From assembly GCF_000264905.1 (NCBI RefSeq), contig NW_006763144.1, forward strand, positions 1,059,648 through 1,123,647: a DNA stretch of 64,000 nt, given 5' to 3'. The translations under genes and the position numbers were made by a program. This DNA comes from Stereum hirsutum FP-91666 SS1 (Eukaryota > Basidiomycota > Agaricomycetes > Russulales > Stereaceae). This document shows positions 1 through 12,449 of the stretch, in pieces (position 1 is the first letter of the stretch; the number at the start of each line of letters is the position of its first letter). The notes below the pieces were generated by a model, which worked only from the letters and a program-made list of their open reading frames with translations, was not told the origin of the DNA and did no database searches.

Positions 1-2837
1 TTTCGGGTTCTTGACTCTGACTCCTGCGTTTGTTGCAGCGCACGCACGCATCCATAGTTGAACAGGCCCCCGTTCTGAATCCTGATTGTTCGTATGTACG
101 TTGTTCGGCGATATACATGGACACCTAGGCTTCAAGCTTCAGATTGTGGCACGAGTCACGGTGTCGTGCATTCCTATTCTTGAGTAGCCGTGACCTGCCT
201 TGCCGTACGCCAACTGTATGCTGTGGACAGGATTCTCTGATTGAGATGCGCCAGACGCCGCGCTGTTCTTCTGAGATGCCGATGTTTGGGGTGCTCTGAA
301 CCTGCTGCATTGCGGTCTCACACTGTTTCATTGCTCAGAGCTTCCTACCTCCAGCTGTCCGCTCGCCTGTACCTCTTGTACACCTCGTCTTCAACTTCTC
401 TCTGCATGAGCACAGGTAGTTCGTTATACTTGCGTTCGCATCAGGTTATGTCTCGAAGTCCTGCTCATTGACAGCTATTCCAGTCGAATGGAATTCCACG
501 CCACATCATCTCGACACTGAGCTATAGGTCCCAGGGCCCTAGAAGGCTCAGTCAAGCCAAAGTTAGCTTTTCCAGTGTCCACAGCTGTACATGAACGTAC
601 ACAAGGCCGTTTCTGAAACGACTGATCGACTTCAACACGACGAACCTTCAGCGTTCTCGAGTGTCAGTGGAACCCTAGTCATCATAATAGCAGCACGGTG
701 TGCATTGAATCAATGACGCTGGATACACAGATATACGCACTTACGTGTGCGCTTGCACCCTCTACAGTTGTATGTATGTCCACCCCTTCATTCCATTCCA
801 TTCTGAGGGCCTGTAAGTTCAAGTTTGATTGATCACTGACTGACTCTGATTCGCATTCCAGCGACAACGACGGAGACAATACAGCATCGATCATGAACGC
901 CCTCTGGCACAGTGGCCCATACCCACACCTCCGCGGATCCGAAAGACAATACGTAGGCGAGGACAAAAGCGAACACGAACAAGAACACAAACACGAACAC
1001 GAACGAAGGCTCGAGTCCATCCGAGTCGTGGTTTTCCATACTGATCCTGACCTGACGGTCCCATTGGCTTTCCCGGCGGGTACGGTCTTCGCCAATCAAC
1101 TCCCTCTCCATTGAACATTCCAATCCCAATTCGATGAGTATGCACATCGAGAATCGAGATCCATCTCTGTACATTACACAGTGTACACTCGTCCATCATC
1201 TACTGTACTTACCCACTCAGGTCACAGTGCAGGTGCGCACATGTCCTCCCGGCCGATCTGTACAGTACAAAGCTTTCGGAGCCGTGCTCACATACTGACC
1301 GTCTTGCCCCTTGAGTAGACCTACGTATTCTGACGAGCATCATGCGGATTAACACGACCCACATCCTCACCATGGCCACTATCGGCACTGTTCATCCGGA
1401 CTTGCCACTGACTGTGACTGGCAGGACCAGCGCAATTGCAACCTCCTTCTCACCTCCGTAAGCTCGCCCAGAGGTCGAATGGAGACAAGAGTGCACAGTG
1501 TCGTAAGGCGCATTACAATCCACCTCTCGGTCTCGGATGGGCAGGCTCTCGTATTCATCGGACGTGCACTGGGGTGTCAGCCACATTAACATTGCTGGAG
1601 TAAGTCAGGTAATCCCTCGAAGGGCCGACTCGTCCATGAACTGCGGTGAGTAGTTCCAGTACTGTCATGAGCGCTACACCGGCACTGAGATGTACTGGCA
1701 TGCACTGACAGCTGACGAGGAACACTGAGCAGGGAGTAATCCTCAGCAGACGGGTGAGTTTATCTCGTTATCCACGCCTAAAGACATACGCTCGACGGCG
1801 TGACACACCGTCCGTGAATGGCCACCGATGGAAAAGTTGATTGGTCATTGGACCCGCTGGTGCACACACAGCGACGGTCCCTCTACAGACGATCGTCAGT
1901 CTGACGCTGAACAATCCTCTACAGCTTTCACAGGCGCGCCGGCCGCTCACCGCAAGGTCGACCGCGAGTCACCGTGGTGCACACGCACCCTCTGTTCACC
2001 GGTCGGCATGAGCAATACGCTCCCTAACTCGAATAGGCCGCGTCAGCGCTGCCAAAGGTCCATGTTGTGAGTCTCATCCAGTCAACATTACAATAAAAAA
2101 TTTCTGACCAACGATCGAATGAATTCCAGTCATATTTGAGCGTGACAAGCTCATCCAATCATCATGAGGCTGGCCTGCACTGTAACAACAAGCCGATCGT
2201 CCCGTTCGCATACTGCATGCAGCTGACTGGACGAACATGCTGGATGCGAGACTCCAGGGTGAGTAAGTAAGTGCCCGGGCTAACATGTGGGTATTAGATG
2301 GGCCACAAATGTAACGCGCCACCGGCCAAATTGTCAAGCAAATATTACAATGACGCGGTGCCGTTGGGACGCTTTGACGCCGGCCTCCCCGCTAGCGCCG
2401 TTGTACAGCAGTCCCGACTCCCGACTTTATCCAAACATAGAAGGTCTAACAACTTTCAGAAGAGTCAAAAGGTCGCTCGGGCGTTCCTGCAACCTATTCG
2501 GAACCGAGCATAGTAAAAGTCTCGTCACCTCGGTCCTCGGGATGGAGCGCGGGTGCCACACCGTTCGCCGCTCGTTGCCCCAAGTCGGGCTCCACGACCG
2601 AATATCACGAGGCCGAACGGAGAATTTTTCTGCTGATGACACCATTCCCCTCTCTAGAAAGAGAAAAAAAAAGCTACGGACCTTGTGCATAGCAGGAGCA
2701 ACCAGGCGTAGGAGCATATGATGTTCCTCAGGTGCAGCAGGCTCCGGAGGCGGTGTCGCCAACGAATCATCGTGGAGCCATTCTATACAGATCCGTTCAA
2801 GATCCTTGAAGCCTGTGCGAGGAGAGGTCTTGGCTGC
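1..2837. other. gene-poor stretch, no supported gene
   Basis: I see no reading frame with family resemblance or a consistent exon chain here. Short frames overlap on both strands without splice logic. A small AC/GA-rich tract near 965-1010 (repeated cgaaca-type units) is a simple-sequence run. The segment may be intergenic DNA or decayed repeat DNA next to the element at 2838-3289. Confidence 0.5.
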
Positions 2838-3289
2838 CAGTACTACAGCGTACCCAGATGTGCAAATTTTGCGGCGCTCGAGCTACTGTACTCTTTTAAC
2901 ATGCACCAGTGCTAATCTAAGTACACAGGTAGGTGGCAAAAACCCTAAACTACGCTTGACGATTTTATCGGGATTTTTTACTAGTAAGCTATGCTGTCGT
3001 CGACGTCGAGCGCGTCGACGAGTGCTTGCACCCAGTAATGCAAATGTTCACTTTTGGCGGGCCGGAAGCCTTCCGACGCGCGTCGCAAGTCGAAAGTGCA
3101 TACTTTCGACATTTTCGAGCATTTTGACGGGACATGCTCGATTTGCGCCAAACAAAGTACCCAGGGACGATAGTATGCTGTATTTACATGTTGAGGAATA
3201 TTTCCAGGGGGAACGGGGGAGAACTCGAAGAGTAAAGTCAAAATTTGCACTTCTGTAAGATTTGCACATCTGGGTACGGGGTAGTAGTG
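2838..3289. mobile_element. MITE-like element with terminal inverted repeats
   Basis: A perfect 19-bp inverted pair, CGTACCCAGATGTGCAAAT, lies at 2849-2867 and as its reverse complement at 3260-3278. The match extends outwards with three mismatches to about 2838 and 3289 (TACTAC also shared). TA flanks the CCC..GGG core on both sides, so a TA target duplication (Tc1/mariner style) with a 422-bp element at 2853-3274 is possible. The interior has no convincing coding frame but carries several hairpins: 9-bp stem at 3089-3097/3102-3110, cgagcat/atgctcg at 3116-3122/3134-3140, cggaag/cttccg at 3063-3075, and a GTCGAC-rich palindrome near 2998-3022. Size, repeats and lack of a gene fit a miniature inverted-repeat DNA transposon. 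The family and exact ends are inference. Confidence 0.6.
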
Positions 3290-3719
3290 TCAAGAGGTAC
3301 GTCCAGTGAGGCCCACATGATACCGACCGAGCCGTCATTTCAAGTATGGTGAGAAAGTAAAGAAAGAAAATTCATTCTGCTGGGTGCCGGTGACTCAGCC
3401 CAAGTCAGATTTCCAGGACTTCGACGAGACACGTACGCGTGAAGCTTGAAGGCCGGGGTTTCCGAGAACATTCTTCAGTTCCGGTATACATCGCCATACG
3501 CAACTATACGGTGTCAATATGCCGCTATGGGTGCAATTATCGCGAGCAATGCCGATGACACGACGACGTCGTGAGTGTGACTGGGAGCATGACGCGTACC
3601 CAAGGGTTCCGAGAGCACCGACGGCTGCAGAACGTAGTCAAAAATGGACAGAGAATGTAGCAGCGCCGGCTGCATCTCTCGAAAGGAATTATGTGCCATA
3701 ACAAACTCAGCATGCTGAA

Positions 3720-3950
3720 GCCGAGGTCGACTCACCATGTCCGTTACACGGTCCTCGAGTCCACGCGTAGCGTCCTTCGCATTCCGGCAGATTTGGCCTT
3801 GTACAGCACGCACACACCCCAGTAACTGAACCAAGACATGTGCGGCGAATAGACAGCCCAGCGATGGCAATGTTTGGAACCACAGTCCCTTCGCCTGAGA
3901 GACAAGCCGTAAACTCGAGGCCCATAACCGTGAGAACAACTAACTAGAAA
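3720..3950 (-). pseudogene. possible relic exon of a helical protein
   Basis: A minus-strand frame from a plausible acceptor (TTTCTAGTTAG near 3948) to a GTGAGT donor near 3733 encodes about 70 residues, including LGCVRAVQGQICRNAKD and LEDRVTDM. This has the look of the amphipathic helical N-terminal segments of Agaricomycete signalling or cell-death proteins, where a helix ending in NKxD is followed by LxxRV. I could not connect it to further exons on either side, so it is at best a fragment. Chance resemblance is possible. Confidence 0.2.
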
Positions 3951-4989
3951 CAACTTGAACGAGCCACGATCGCTTATTATTGTGGCGTCAGTGTCACCAC
4001 TGCAATAGACTGGGTGGTAGGTCTACAATGTGCATAAATAGAGCTCTTCAGGATTCCACGAAGGTAGAACAGTGAGCATCATGTATCATCTGAGGCGGAA
4101 GAAGTACCAGTGGCACTTGCGCAGAGTCCTCCGAGAATGAGAATATGTACTGCAGTGACGCAGTATTCGTTTCGGTGGTTAAAGTCCCGAGAGCCGCTGC
4201 GAACGCAATCCTCTTCCTTCCGTAACGTTACTGCCTGATACGTGCACATGCGAAGAACATCAGTGTCTACGATAACATTGATAGGCAGAATGAGGAACAA
4301 CACGAACCTCCAATAGCGTCACCAAGAACCGTACCTTGCCTGAGGTCTCAGATATTTGGGCCATAATCCCATTCGAGGCAAGAGGCCTCGTCTAAGCTAT
4401 GGACGGATGACGCCATCCTTGCGGTCGATGAAGTTTTTTTTTTATGTCTTCATGCTGCGCACAACGATCTGAACCACACGAAAAACACACGATGAAGCTC
4501 AAGCACACGACGACGACGATATATCACCACACAAACAGTAACAACGACGAAGAAGCACGAACAGGTTTTTGGATGTACACGACCGTAGCGTAAACGAGCA
4601 ATACGGGAGCAAGAGAAGAAAGGCTACACCCACCCACAGGATGATATGGATAACAAGACACGGGGATATCGACGATAAGATCATACTAGTACAAGCCGGA
4701 TTGTGGTTGGAACCGAGGACTGACGAAACCTGCCAAGGAACGAAAACGACGAGACTGATACTTAGTAAACGACAGGAAGGGGGACAAGCGAGGTACATGT
4801 GGATGAGTGAGCCCTAGCAAGAAATGGAGAGCGAGATAGAAAGACAGAGAGAGAATAGAGGCCACGATGAGATAGATGGGACAACACAGGAAAGGACGTG
4901 GCAAGCATAAAGAGAAATGACTGAAAAAAAAATGCGACACCAAAGTCAGCGGTATGAAACAAATGATAACAAGGTAGAAAACGCACTAT
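3951..4989. other. no supported gene; 3' flank of the RRM gene
   Basis: No coding frame with family resemblance is visible. A T-run of 11 lies near 4435-4445. The part nearest 4989 is presumably the 3' untranslated region of the glycine-rich RRM gene that ends at 4990. Confidence 0.4.
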
Positions 4990-6083
4990 TTAGTAAGAGG
5001 GACCACCACCGTAGCCTCCCCTACCATATCCAGCCTGCCCTCCCCCCTGGTAATCGCCGCCTTGTTGACCAAAGCCGGTTTGAGGAGGGTAGGAGCCTTG
5101 TTGACTATACTGTTGACCGTAGCCTGCTCAATGAGTGGTCAATATGGAGTGTAATGCCTTGGACAGACCTCACGGACCTTGCTGGCCGCCGTAGCCTCCG
5201 CCACCGTAGCCACCACTCTGTTGGCCACCGTAGCCTCCGCCACCGTAGCCGCCACGGCCACCACCTTAAAGTAAAAAGGAGGTCAATAACAACAACGCCT
5301 AGGAAGGCTAAGAAAACAAACCACCATATCCGCCTCCACCGGAGCCTCCGCCGTATCCTCCTCCACCACCGAAGCCTACAAAAGACATTGAGTCAGAACA
5401 TAAGACAATAAACCGAGAGAGAGAGAGAAAAGGTCTAACCTCCTCCACCTCCACCACCGCTGCCCTTAGCGTTGGCGAGGTTAACGCGAATCCTCCTGCC
5501 GTCGAGCTCCTGCTCGTTAAGGTTGTTGATGGCGGCGTCCGCCTCCTCAGGGGTACCGAAAGTGACGAAGCCGAAGCCGCGCGAGCGACCAGTCTCGCGA
5601 TCCCTCATGACGATGGACTGAACAAACATAAGACAAGGGACATCACGGTCAGTCACCTCTGCACACGATCGACGGCGGCGTTCACATGCGATGCAGTCAT
5701 TCTCATGAACATATCATCGGACGCGGAGCAGAACGCCACTGTGTTGACGGAAGAGAGGGCAGCGGAAGGAAAAACTTGCGCACATCAAGTATGGCACCGA
5801 ACTCGGAGAAAGCCTAAGGGACGGAGGGACACGATCAGGATCAGGAGCACGGTCAAAGCGAGAGCCTCGCGGCATGGATATCACACTAACTTGGCGCAAC
5901 GTGTCATCGGTGGTATTCCAACTCAAATTTCTAACGGAACGGGGTGTACAAGAGGAGGTACTATTAGTCTAACGCACCCCCTCCCTCTCGACGACGAGGG
6001 CAAGGAGAGAGAGAGCGCGCCGCGGAGAACGTATCATCGAGAAACACATCGGAGACTGACCCAACGTAAACCTTTGCAGACAT
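4990..6083 (-). CDS. glycine-rich RNA-binding protein, single RRM
   Basis: Minus-strand exons join to a small protein beginning [21 protein letters not shown], then [10 protein letters not shown], then [20 protein letters not shown] and the end of one RRM (about residues 1-80). RNP2 is VYVGNL and RNP1 is RGFGFVTF. A long glycine tail with YGGGG, GGQQ and SQQGSYPPQ units follows and ends GGYGGGPSY. The start at 6083 is the first ATG and falls exactly at the usual start of this family. At least five short introns are needed; one donor (GTGCGC after ILD) is unusual. If the GTCCGT donor near 5170 is not used, an in-frame TGA truncates the tail before its Q-rich last part, so two C-termini are possible. 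Such proteins bind RNA in nucleus and cytoplasm and are often stress-responsive; that role is inferred from the family. Confidence 0.88.
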
Positions 6084-6229
6084 GATGAATACAGAAACTT
6101 TGGGATCCTACACGGTACTGGAACGGGGAACGAGGCAGAAAACGAGACGGGGACCCGAAAAAAAACTTGGAGAACGGGGACGGCCGATTGTGGGGGGAGA
6201 CCAGATGTGGACCTGGATGGTCGTTCTAG

Positions 6230-6242
6230 GGGTTTATATACC
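6230..6242 (-). promoter_or_regulatory. TATA box of the RRM gene
   Basis: On the minus strand the sequence reads GTATATAAACC, about 150 bp upstream of the ATG at 6083. It is the clearest TATA-like motif in the gap between this gene and the ABC transporter. Confidence 0.4.
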
Positions 6243-6764
6243 TGCTAACTTTTCAGACTCCGCTTCGAAGTCAGGACATCTTGAATCTAAAATCTGATCA
6301 GCTGCCCTTGGCTCGGGCAGATGGAAACTTCCAAGCGTTCCAGGCGCGGTTTTAGGGTTCCGGAACGATGGTCAATCCGATTGGAAATTCAAGAAATAGC
6401 ATGGGCGTGTGAGAACGAACACAGCTGAAAACGAAAACGGGGAAGCGAAGAAAAAAAGATGTGGGAGAGAGTATGCTATACTACAAATGCGCCACGACCG
6501 TGATGGGTACAAGCTCCAGCAAATGGGAAGGGGGAAATGAAGGGGAGACTGGTGGTAGTGATTACCGTACGATATGGCACAGGCGGGGGAAGGGGAGTCA
6601 TAGGGGTCGTGAAAAAAACAAAAACGGAAATCGTGGCAGAGGCGTAAACAAAAGACAACAAGAGCCCAACATTCTTCGCGGCGCAGACGCGAATGGGGAA
6701 GAGGCGGAAAGGCAATAAGGATGCCGAACCGAGTGTGGAAAGGAGATACGGCGAGTGTTCTCCA

Positions 6765-9700
6765 TCACGCGCCTGGACCAGCACTGCCCGACATGCTCCT
6801 CCTCAGCTTCTTCCTATCCTTCTTCTTCTTCTCCTTCTCCTTCCCACCATCACTTCCCTGAACGCTCGGCACAGGTGATTCTGTCCTCACGGCATCCGTT
6901 ACACTATCGCCCCTCACGCTGCCGCCAGCAGCACTCTCGTCCTTCGACGCGTCCCTCTTCAGACCAGGGATGTTGGGGATGCTGGGGAACGAGGACGATG
7001 TCGAGCCCTGGCGCTTAGTTGAGAGCGAGATCCGCCTTGCTAGCCTCTGGAAGTTCTGCGAAGAAATCCGCTTCCGTTTGGGCTCAGATTCAGGGTCAGG
7101 CGTCCCCGTACGCCCAGCGGAGCTCACTTCGGGCGCGAACGTGATGCCAGGAGAGGACACAGGAGGGTTGGCGTTAGACGCCGATGCATCATCCGACGTC
7201 GGGAACTCAATCGGACTCGACACAACAGCGGGCTCCTCGGATGGCCCTGCGGCCGCTACGATCTGTTCGTCGTCGTCGCCACCATCAGGCGAGGACGGGA
7301 ACGCGACAGGCGAGTCCTCGGCAAGGATGGGGCCCGGTTCGTCGTGCGTGGACGGTGCGGTCACGTCGTTCGTGGGTATGTCGTCCGCGTTAGGTACGCT
7401 AACGTCGGCAGCAACGGCCTCCTCAGCAGGTGCCTCCACGGGGCCAGCCTCGGGAGCATCTTCGTCATTCGAGGTGTCCTGGGTCGGGCGTTCAGCCGCC
7501 TCTAGACCAGACGCAGTATCCGCGGGCTTGTCCTCGACCGAGTATCCTTGTACGGCCAACGGACGGACGGCAGGATCATCTGACGTCGCGATCTGATCAG
7601 CCCACATCGACGCGAAGATCCCGTCGAGCTCCAACAGCTCTTTGTGGCTGCCCTGCTCAACGATTTGACCATCTTTGAGAACAAGAATCCTAAACATAAA
7701 CAAGGTCGGTCAGTCTAACTAATCTCCCGCACCGGAAAGGAAGGAGCGGGAAGAACTGACAGGTCGGCGGTAGCAATAGTCTAGATATAGAAGAGCAATT
7801 CAGTAAAGTTGATCATTTGACAGAATGGAGAAACCAGCGTACGGAAAGCCGATGAGCGATAGAGAGCGATGAGCGGCCTTGTACGAGATTCTGGAGAGCC
7901 TTCTGGATATCCCTCTCGGTGGAGGTATCGAGAGCACTGAACCCAAACCATTAGCACAGTACTTCGGCCGATAGAGCAGTAGTGACAAACCTTGTAGCCT
8001 CGTCTAACAACAGGATAGGTGGGTTCTTCAATAGTGTACGCGCAATGGCCACACGTTGCTTCTCGCCACCACTCAACCGGATGCCACGCTCGCCAACCTT
8101 AGTCTCGTACCCATCGGGGAAACTCAGGATCCTGTCGTGCATCTGAGCAGCCTTGGCAGCCTCCTCGATCTCTTCTTGGCTAGAGCCGAACTTGCCATAC
8201 CTGTCAAACAGATACAAAGGCAGAGACAAAGTCAGTTCAAATAACACGAAGATAAGCCCCTTCGATCGCCACTGCCACCAGCGAAACAACTAGATCAAGA
8301 CATACCCGATATTATACGAAATGCTTGCGTTGAACAAGACAGAATCCTGCGGCACGACCCCGATCGCCTTCCTCAAACTCGTCTGCGTAACATCCCTGAT
8401 ATCCTGTCCATCAATAGTGATCCGGCCCTCTCCCTCCTGTAGATCATAGAACCTATAAAGGAGACGGAGGATAGTCGACTTTCCCGCGCCAGACTCGCCG
8501 ACGAGCGCGACCGAGCTGCCTTTGGGGACTTTGAACGAGACGGACTTGAGAGCGGTGCTGCGTCCGTCGTAGGAGAAGTTGACGTTGTCTGAAATGTGGC
8601 GAGTATTAGTATCGGTGGAATGCGATTATATAGGATAGATTCTAGACGTACCAAACTCGATCTCTCCGTCGCTGACAAGAAGGTCGGGTGCGTTGTCCCT
8701 GTCGTTGACCTCAGTAGGCTCGTTTAGGAGCTTCAACAGCCTCTCGGTGTCGACCAACGATCTTCACAACGTAACATCAGTAAAATAATTTGTCACATCT
8801 GATGAATAAGACTTACTGGTTGATGGAACGGTAAATGTAACCGAGGCTGTTCAGAGGACCGTACAGTTGACCGAGGTAGGTCATGAAGAACACAAAGTCG
8901 CTGGTAGAGAGCTGTCCTCTGGTGACACGCAGCGCGACGATCAAAGACCCGACCAGGAGACCGATAGTCTAAATAGGTAGCACTCGACTTAGACCCAAAT
9001 GCTGATAAATTCGGAGATGATACTCACGATGATGAAGTTTTGAACCAGGTTCAAAAGGTTCAACGAAACTACGATCAGACCAATACTCGGTTAGATTATG
9101 TCCTACACAATGAGAATTGAGTATTCGAGACTTACGCATGACACGGTACTCCAAGCTCTGGTAGTCACGGATGGCACCGGCATACCGTTCACCTTCATGC
9201 TCCTCGCCATTGAAGTACTTGACAGTCTCATAGTTCAACAAGCAATCGGTATGGATTCCGCGAGTAATCTGTTGCCGCAGAAGGCGATGAGCGTTGGTGG
9301 GTAAAGGTAGGAGTCGGGATACGTACCACGTCCTTGTCGTTCATCCTCCTCCGCAGCTTCGTACGCCACTTCGTGAGCAGTACACTTGCGGTAGCTAGTA
9401 CATCAGATGACCCAGCAGTTAGATACGCGACAAATCATGCGCGAACGTTCCGCAGGCAGATCGATACGCACCATAAGCGAACATGACCAGGAAGATGACC
9501 ACCGCGATAGTCCAATCGAGTCTAAGCGTGAAGAAGACGAGCGCAACGATGATATCGATGATGGTAGGAATGATGTTAAACATGATCAACTAAGGAGATC
9601 GAAGCCACACGTAAGTCAGCTTTGGCGAGCAATGAGTGACTTCAATGAGTGAAGCTAAACTGACCTCGAGAGTGTGGTTGATAGCGGCGCCACGATCCAA

Positions 9701-11246
9701 GATGCGGAGGACCTCTCCGGTCTTGCGACGGGAGTGCCAAGCGAAGGAGAGATTGAGAAGGTGGTTGAACGACAACTGGGACATTTCTGGGTAGATGGCA
9801 CAGACATGGTGTCAATTAGCGATGATGAGACTAGCGTAACACGAAAACGAACCTCGGTCGGAGTACTGCATCACAGGTGCCCAGAGAGCCTACGAAAGCA
9901 TGAAGAATTGAGTACAAGCACGTACAACTTCGTAAGAAGTCAAACGTACATCACGCAACGCAGCGAGACCACCTGCACCCTGGAGGAAGCGCAACGCAGC
10001 ATACCCGAAAAGATAAGGCCAGGGCGACTCGTTGGATTTCTCGTCGAAGATAGAAATGAGTTTCGCGAGAATGGTGGGGACGGCGATGTTGACGACACGG
10101 CCGATGAGCAGAAGGAAGATGCACAAAACCTGTAGGGCCACATTTTTTGGCAAGTCAACAAATGTAGCGTGAGTATAGCAGATGAAAAAGAGGGGACGAA
10201 CAGCAACGAGTTGCAAAGCGCGAGACTTGGAAGGCCAGAGGAAAGGAGTGATCCGACGAAGACGGTGGAGGATCTCAGACCACGAAGGATCAAGGTTGAT
10301 CTCCTTCTCCTTGGCGTCAGGCTATCCAAAGTTGAAACTCAAGTCAGCACTTTACGTTCGACGTTGACGCCGTGACACACGACACACCTTCAAAGGCGGG
10401 ACACGCCCGGACGGATCGGGAGTGTGAGCCCTGGTGGTGACACCAGAGGCTGTAGTGTTGCCTCGAGAGGTATTACTCCTGAATGTGCCGTACTTGCTGG
10501 TCTCGGCCGCAGCGTTCGGGGAAAGGGCCGACGCGTGAGCCTCCGAAGGAGGAAGTAGGAGGGAAGCATCTGTTGGAACCTCTTCGATACCGTCCTCGTT
10601 AATGGCGGTGTATGTAATACGAGGTGTGATGAGAGCGAAGAAAAGTGGCACGAGAATGAGGACTCGGAAGAGGGGCAGCACGAAGTGGACGAGACCAGCG
10701 ATGGATACTGGGAGACGAGTGTGGGCTGAATGGACAAATACACAAATGTTATTAGCGACATTGATGTTGAACGGCGAATATAGACTCACTGGACTTCGGG
10801 ATGACGACACCAAACAAGGCCACTGTGGCGATATCGAGAATCAACGAGAGCAGAACCGAGGACTTGATCCTCTTGAACGACCAAACCTGCACGCCGATGG
10901 CATCCTTGTACGCTCCCAGAGCGGCCAAACCAGAGAAGGCGACGAGGCCTGCGATCGCATTGACTTCGATTCCGGTCCGATAGGGCCAGTTTTTGGTGAG
11001 TACGGCAAAGATGACGAAGGCGAGTCCATCGAGAAGATAGGTGAGAGAAGACAAAGAAAGAAGAGAGAGAATGAGAGCCCGACGAGGGGCTTGAGATGCG
11101 ACGACGACAGGTGTGATAGGCGACGGAGACGGCGGCGGCGGGGGCTTTGAAGCGACAATGGAAAGAGCTGAGAGGAGGACGAGGCCGGGGGAGACGACGC
11201 GTAGTAGAAAGAGGGCGAGATTGAGAGGGCCAAGAGCGTCTGCCAT
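6765..11246 (-). CDS. vacuolar half-size ABC transporter (HMT1/ABCB6 type)
   Basis: About 15 minus-strand exons give a half transporter. The N-terminus ([15 protein letters not shown] onward) has about five hydrophobic helices, the extra TMD0 of the HMT1/ABCB6 group, followed by a Ser/Thr-rich linker. The core membrane domain contains [15 protein letters not shown], a motif shared with ATM1/HMT1. The nucleotide-binding domain has Walker [10 protein letters not shown], a Q-loop in [11 protein letters not shown], signature [16 protein letters not shown], Walker B ILLLDEAT and H-loop SIAHRLS. After [20 protein letters not shown] comes an unusual tail of roughly 240 residues, acidic and Ser/Pro-rich, ending in a basic [11 protein letters not shown] stretch. 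Known family members move glutathione- or phytochelatin-bound metals into the vacuole, or porphyrins; TMD0 argues against mitochondrial ATM1. The substrate here is not shown by sequence. Confidence 0.92.
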
Positions 11247-11380
11247 GGCCGTCGTCGTCGTCGTCGCCTGTGTCGTGGATGTCGTGGGGGTCGTGAGCGT
11301 TGATAGAGAGAAAAGAGAAGGAAAAGGCAGAAAAAGAGGCGAGGGACACGGCGAGTCGCAGCGCGTGGCACGCCGTGCGC

Positions 11381-11387
11381 TTTATAA
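11381..11387 (-). promoter_or_regulatory. TATA box of the ABC transporter gene
   Basis: The minus strand reads ATTATAAAGC about 135 bp upstream of the ATG at 11246. Confidence 0.35.
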
Positions 11388-12110
11388 TTATGAACTGCTC
11401 TAACGCTTATCCGATATCTCCCTCTGCTGTACATAATCTCTCCCTTCCCGAATCTTCCTCTTTCCATACCGTCTTCCCTCCTTCACAACCCTTATTGTTT
11501 GCGCTCGTCGTCGGCCTCGACGACGGGCCACCTGCTGCGTAGATTAGCGTCATCCCGAGCCCACGCCGCACATTATTGCTATCGACGGTTGGACGCGTCG
11601 CGCGCGACCGCGAGCTCGTAATATTATCGCATTGACGGCAGGGACGTCCTGGGCACTGAGTTCGCTACTGGCAGAAAGGTTTGCCTCGTGTAGCACGCGT
11701 TGCATCTTTCCACTCTTCTCGTCGATGTTCGCTCCATTCTACACACACGATCCAGCACTCCTTTGCACCAATCACCGCACCTGATCCGACCTTCCGCCCG
11801 ACTCGAGGCTACCACGACCCTCGGCAGTGAGCATTAAAAAGGATAATGGAATCTCTCGGATGTGACGGTACGGAAGGGGGTCCCGAGATACGAATCTCGA
11901 CGCGATATTGAACGTCGCCTAAAGCCTCCTTGGACAAGATGCTCGAAGGATTAGACCGGCCATCACAGAGTAAATGTCGTTTCGCGTTGACAGATCGCGC
12001 GGACCTTGGCCTCGAAGAAGCGGCATGGAACGTATTTGAGATTGGAGCTGTCTTTCTTCAGGGACTCAACTACTCACGAGAGTGTGCAGACAAATTCCAC
12101 ATACACATCC
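11388..12110. other. intergenic, nothing recognised
   Basis: This is the upstream region of the ABC transporter and the 3' flank of the small gene at 12111. I see no supported coding frame or RNA gene. Confidence 0.4.
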
Positions 12111-12449
12111 TCAATCACTTGCACGCGCCCCCGCATTGCGTTCAAGCACCTCACCGACCTCTGCCAACTTTGCTCTGACCTCTTCTACCCTCTCACCCTG
12201 TTTGTCCACCGCTCCCCTGTTTTGAATCCTCATGGCCTCCCGTGCAGCTTTCGCGAACTCGTACGAACGTGTGACCGACTCGTCAACCGCGCCGTTGGTG
12301 GACGATGCAGTCGAGGGTGTGGATTGAGCTGGATTTGAGGATGTGAGGACAGAGGCGAGGTCGACCTCGAAGGCGCGGATCAATGCGAGGTCTCGAAGGG
12401 TGTCCTCGAGGGGCAAAGGATTGGGCTTTGGTTTGGCGGCGGAAGACAT
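12111..12449 (-). CDS. small conserved-looking protein, function unknown
   Basis: One uninterrupted minus-strand frame of 112 codons starts at the ATG at 12449 (MSSAAKPKPNPLPLEDTLRD) and ends in TGA. It has a helical N-terminal segment (LEDTLRDLALIRAFEVDLAS), a Ser/Thr/Pro linker, and a charged, coiled-coil-like second half (RSYEFAKAAREAMRIQNR, then RVEEVRAKLAEVGEVLER). There is no signal peptide or membrane helix. I do not recognise the family. The organisation resembles small helical subunits of larger complexes, but that is only an impression. A spliced C-terminal extension cannot be excluded. Confidence 0.55.
   Translation of the reverse strand: MSSAAKPKPNPLPLEDTLRDLALIRAFEVDLASVLTSSNPAQSTPSTASSTNGAVDESVTRSYEFAKAAREAMRIQNRGAVDKQGERVEEVRAKLAEVGEVLERNAGARASD

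Noticed and set aside
7184..7596. Plus-strand frames opposite the ABC transporter tail
   Set aside because: Shadows of the Ser/Asp-rich coding sequence on the minus strand.
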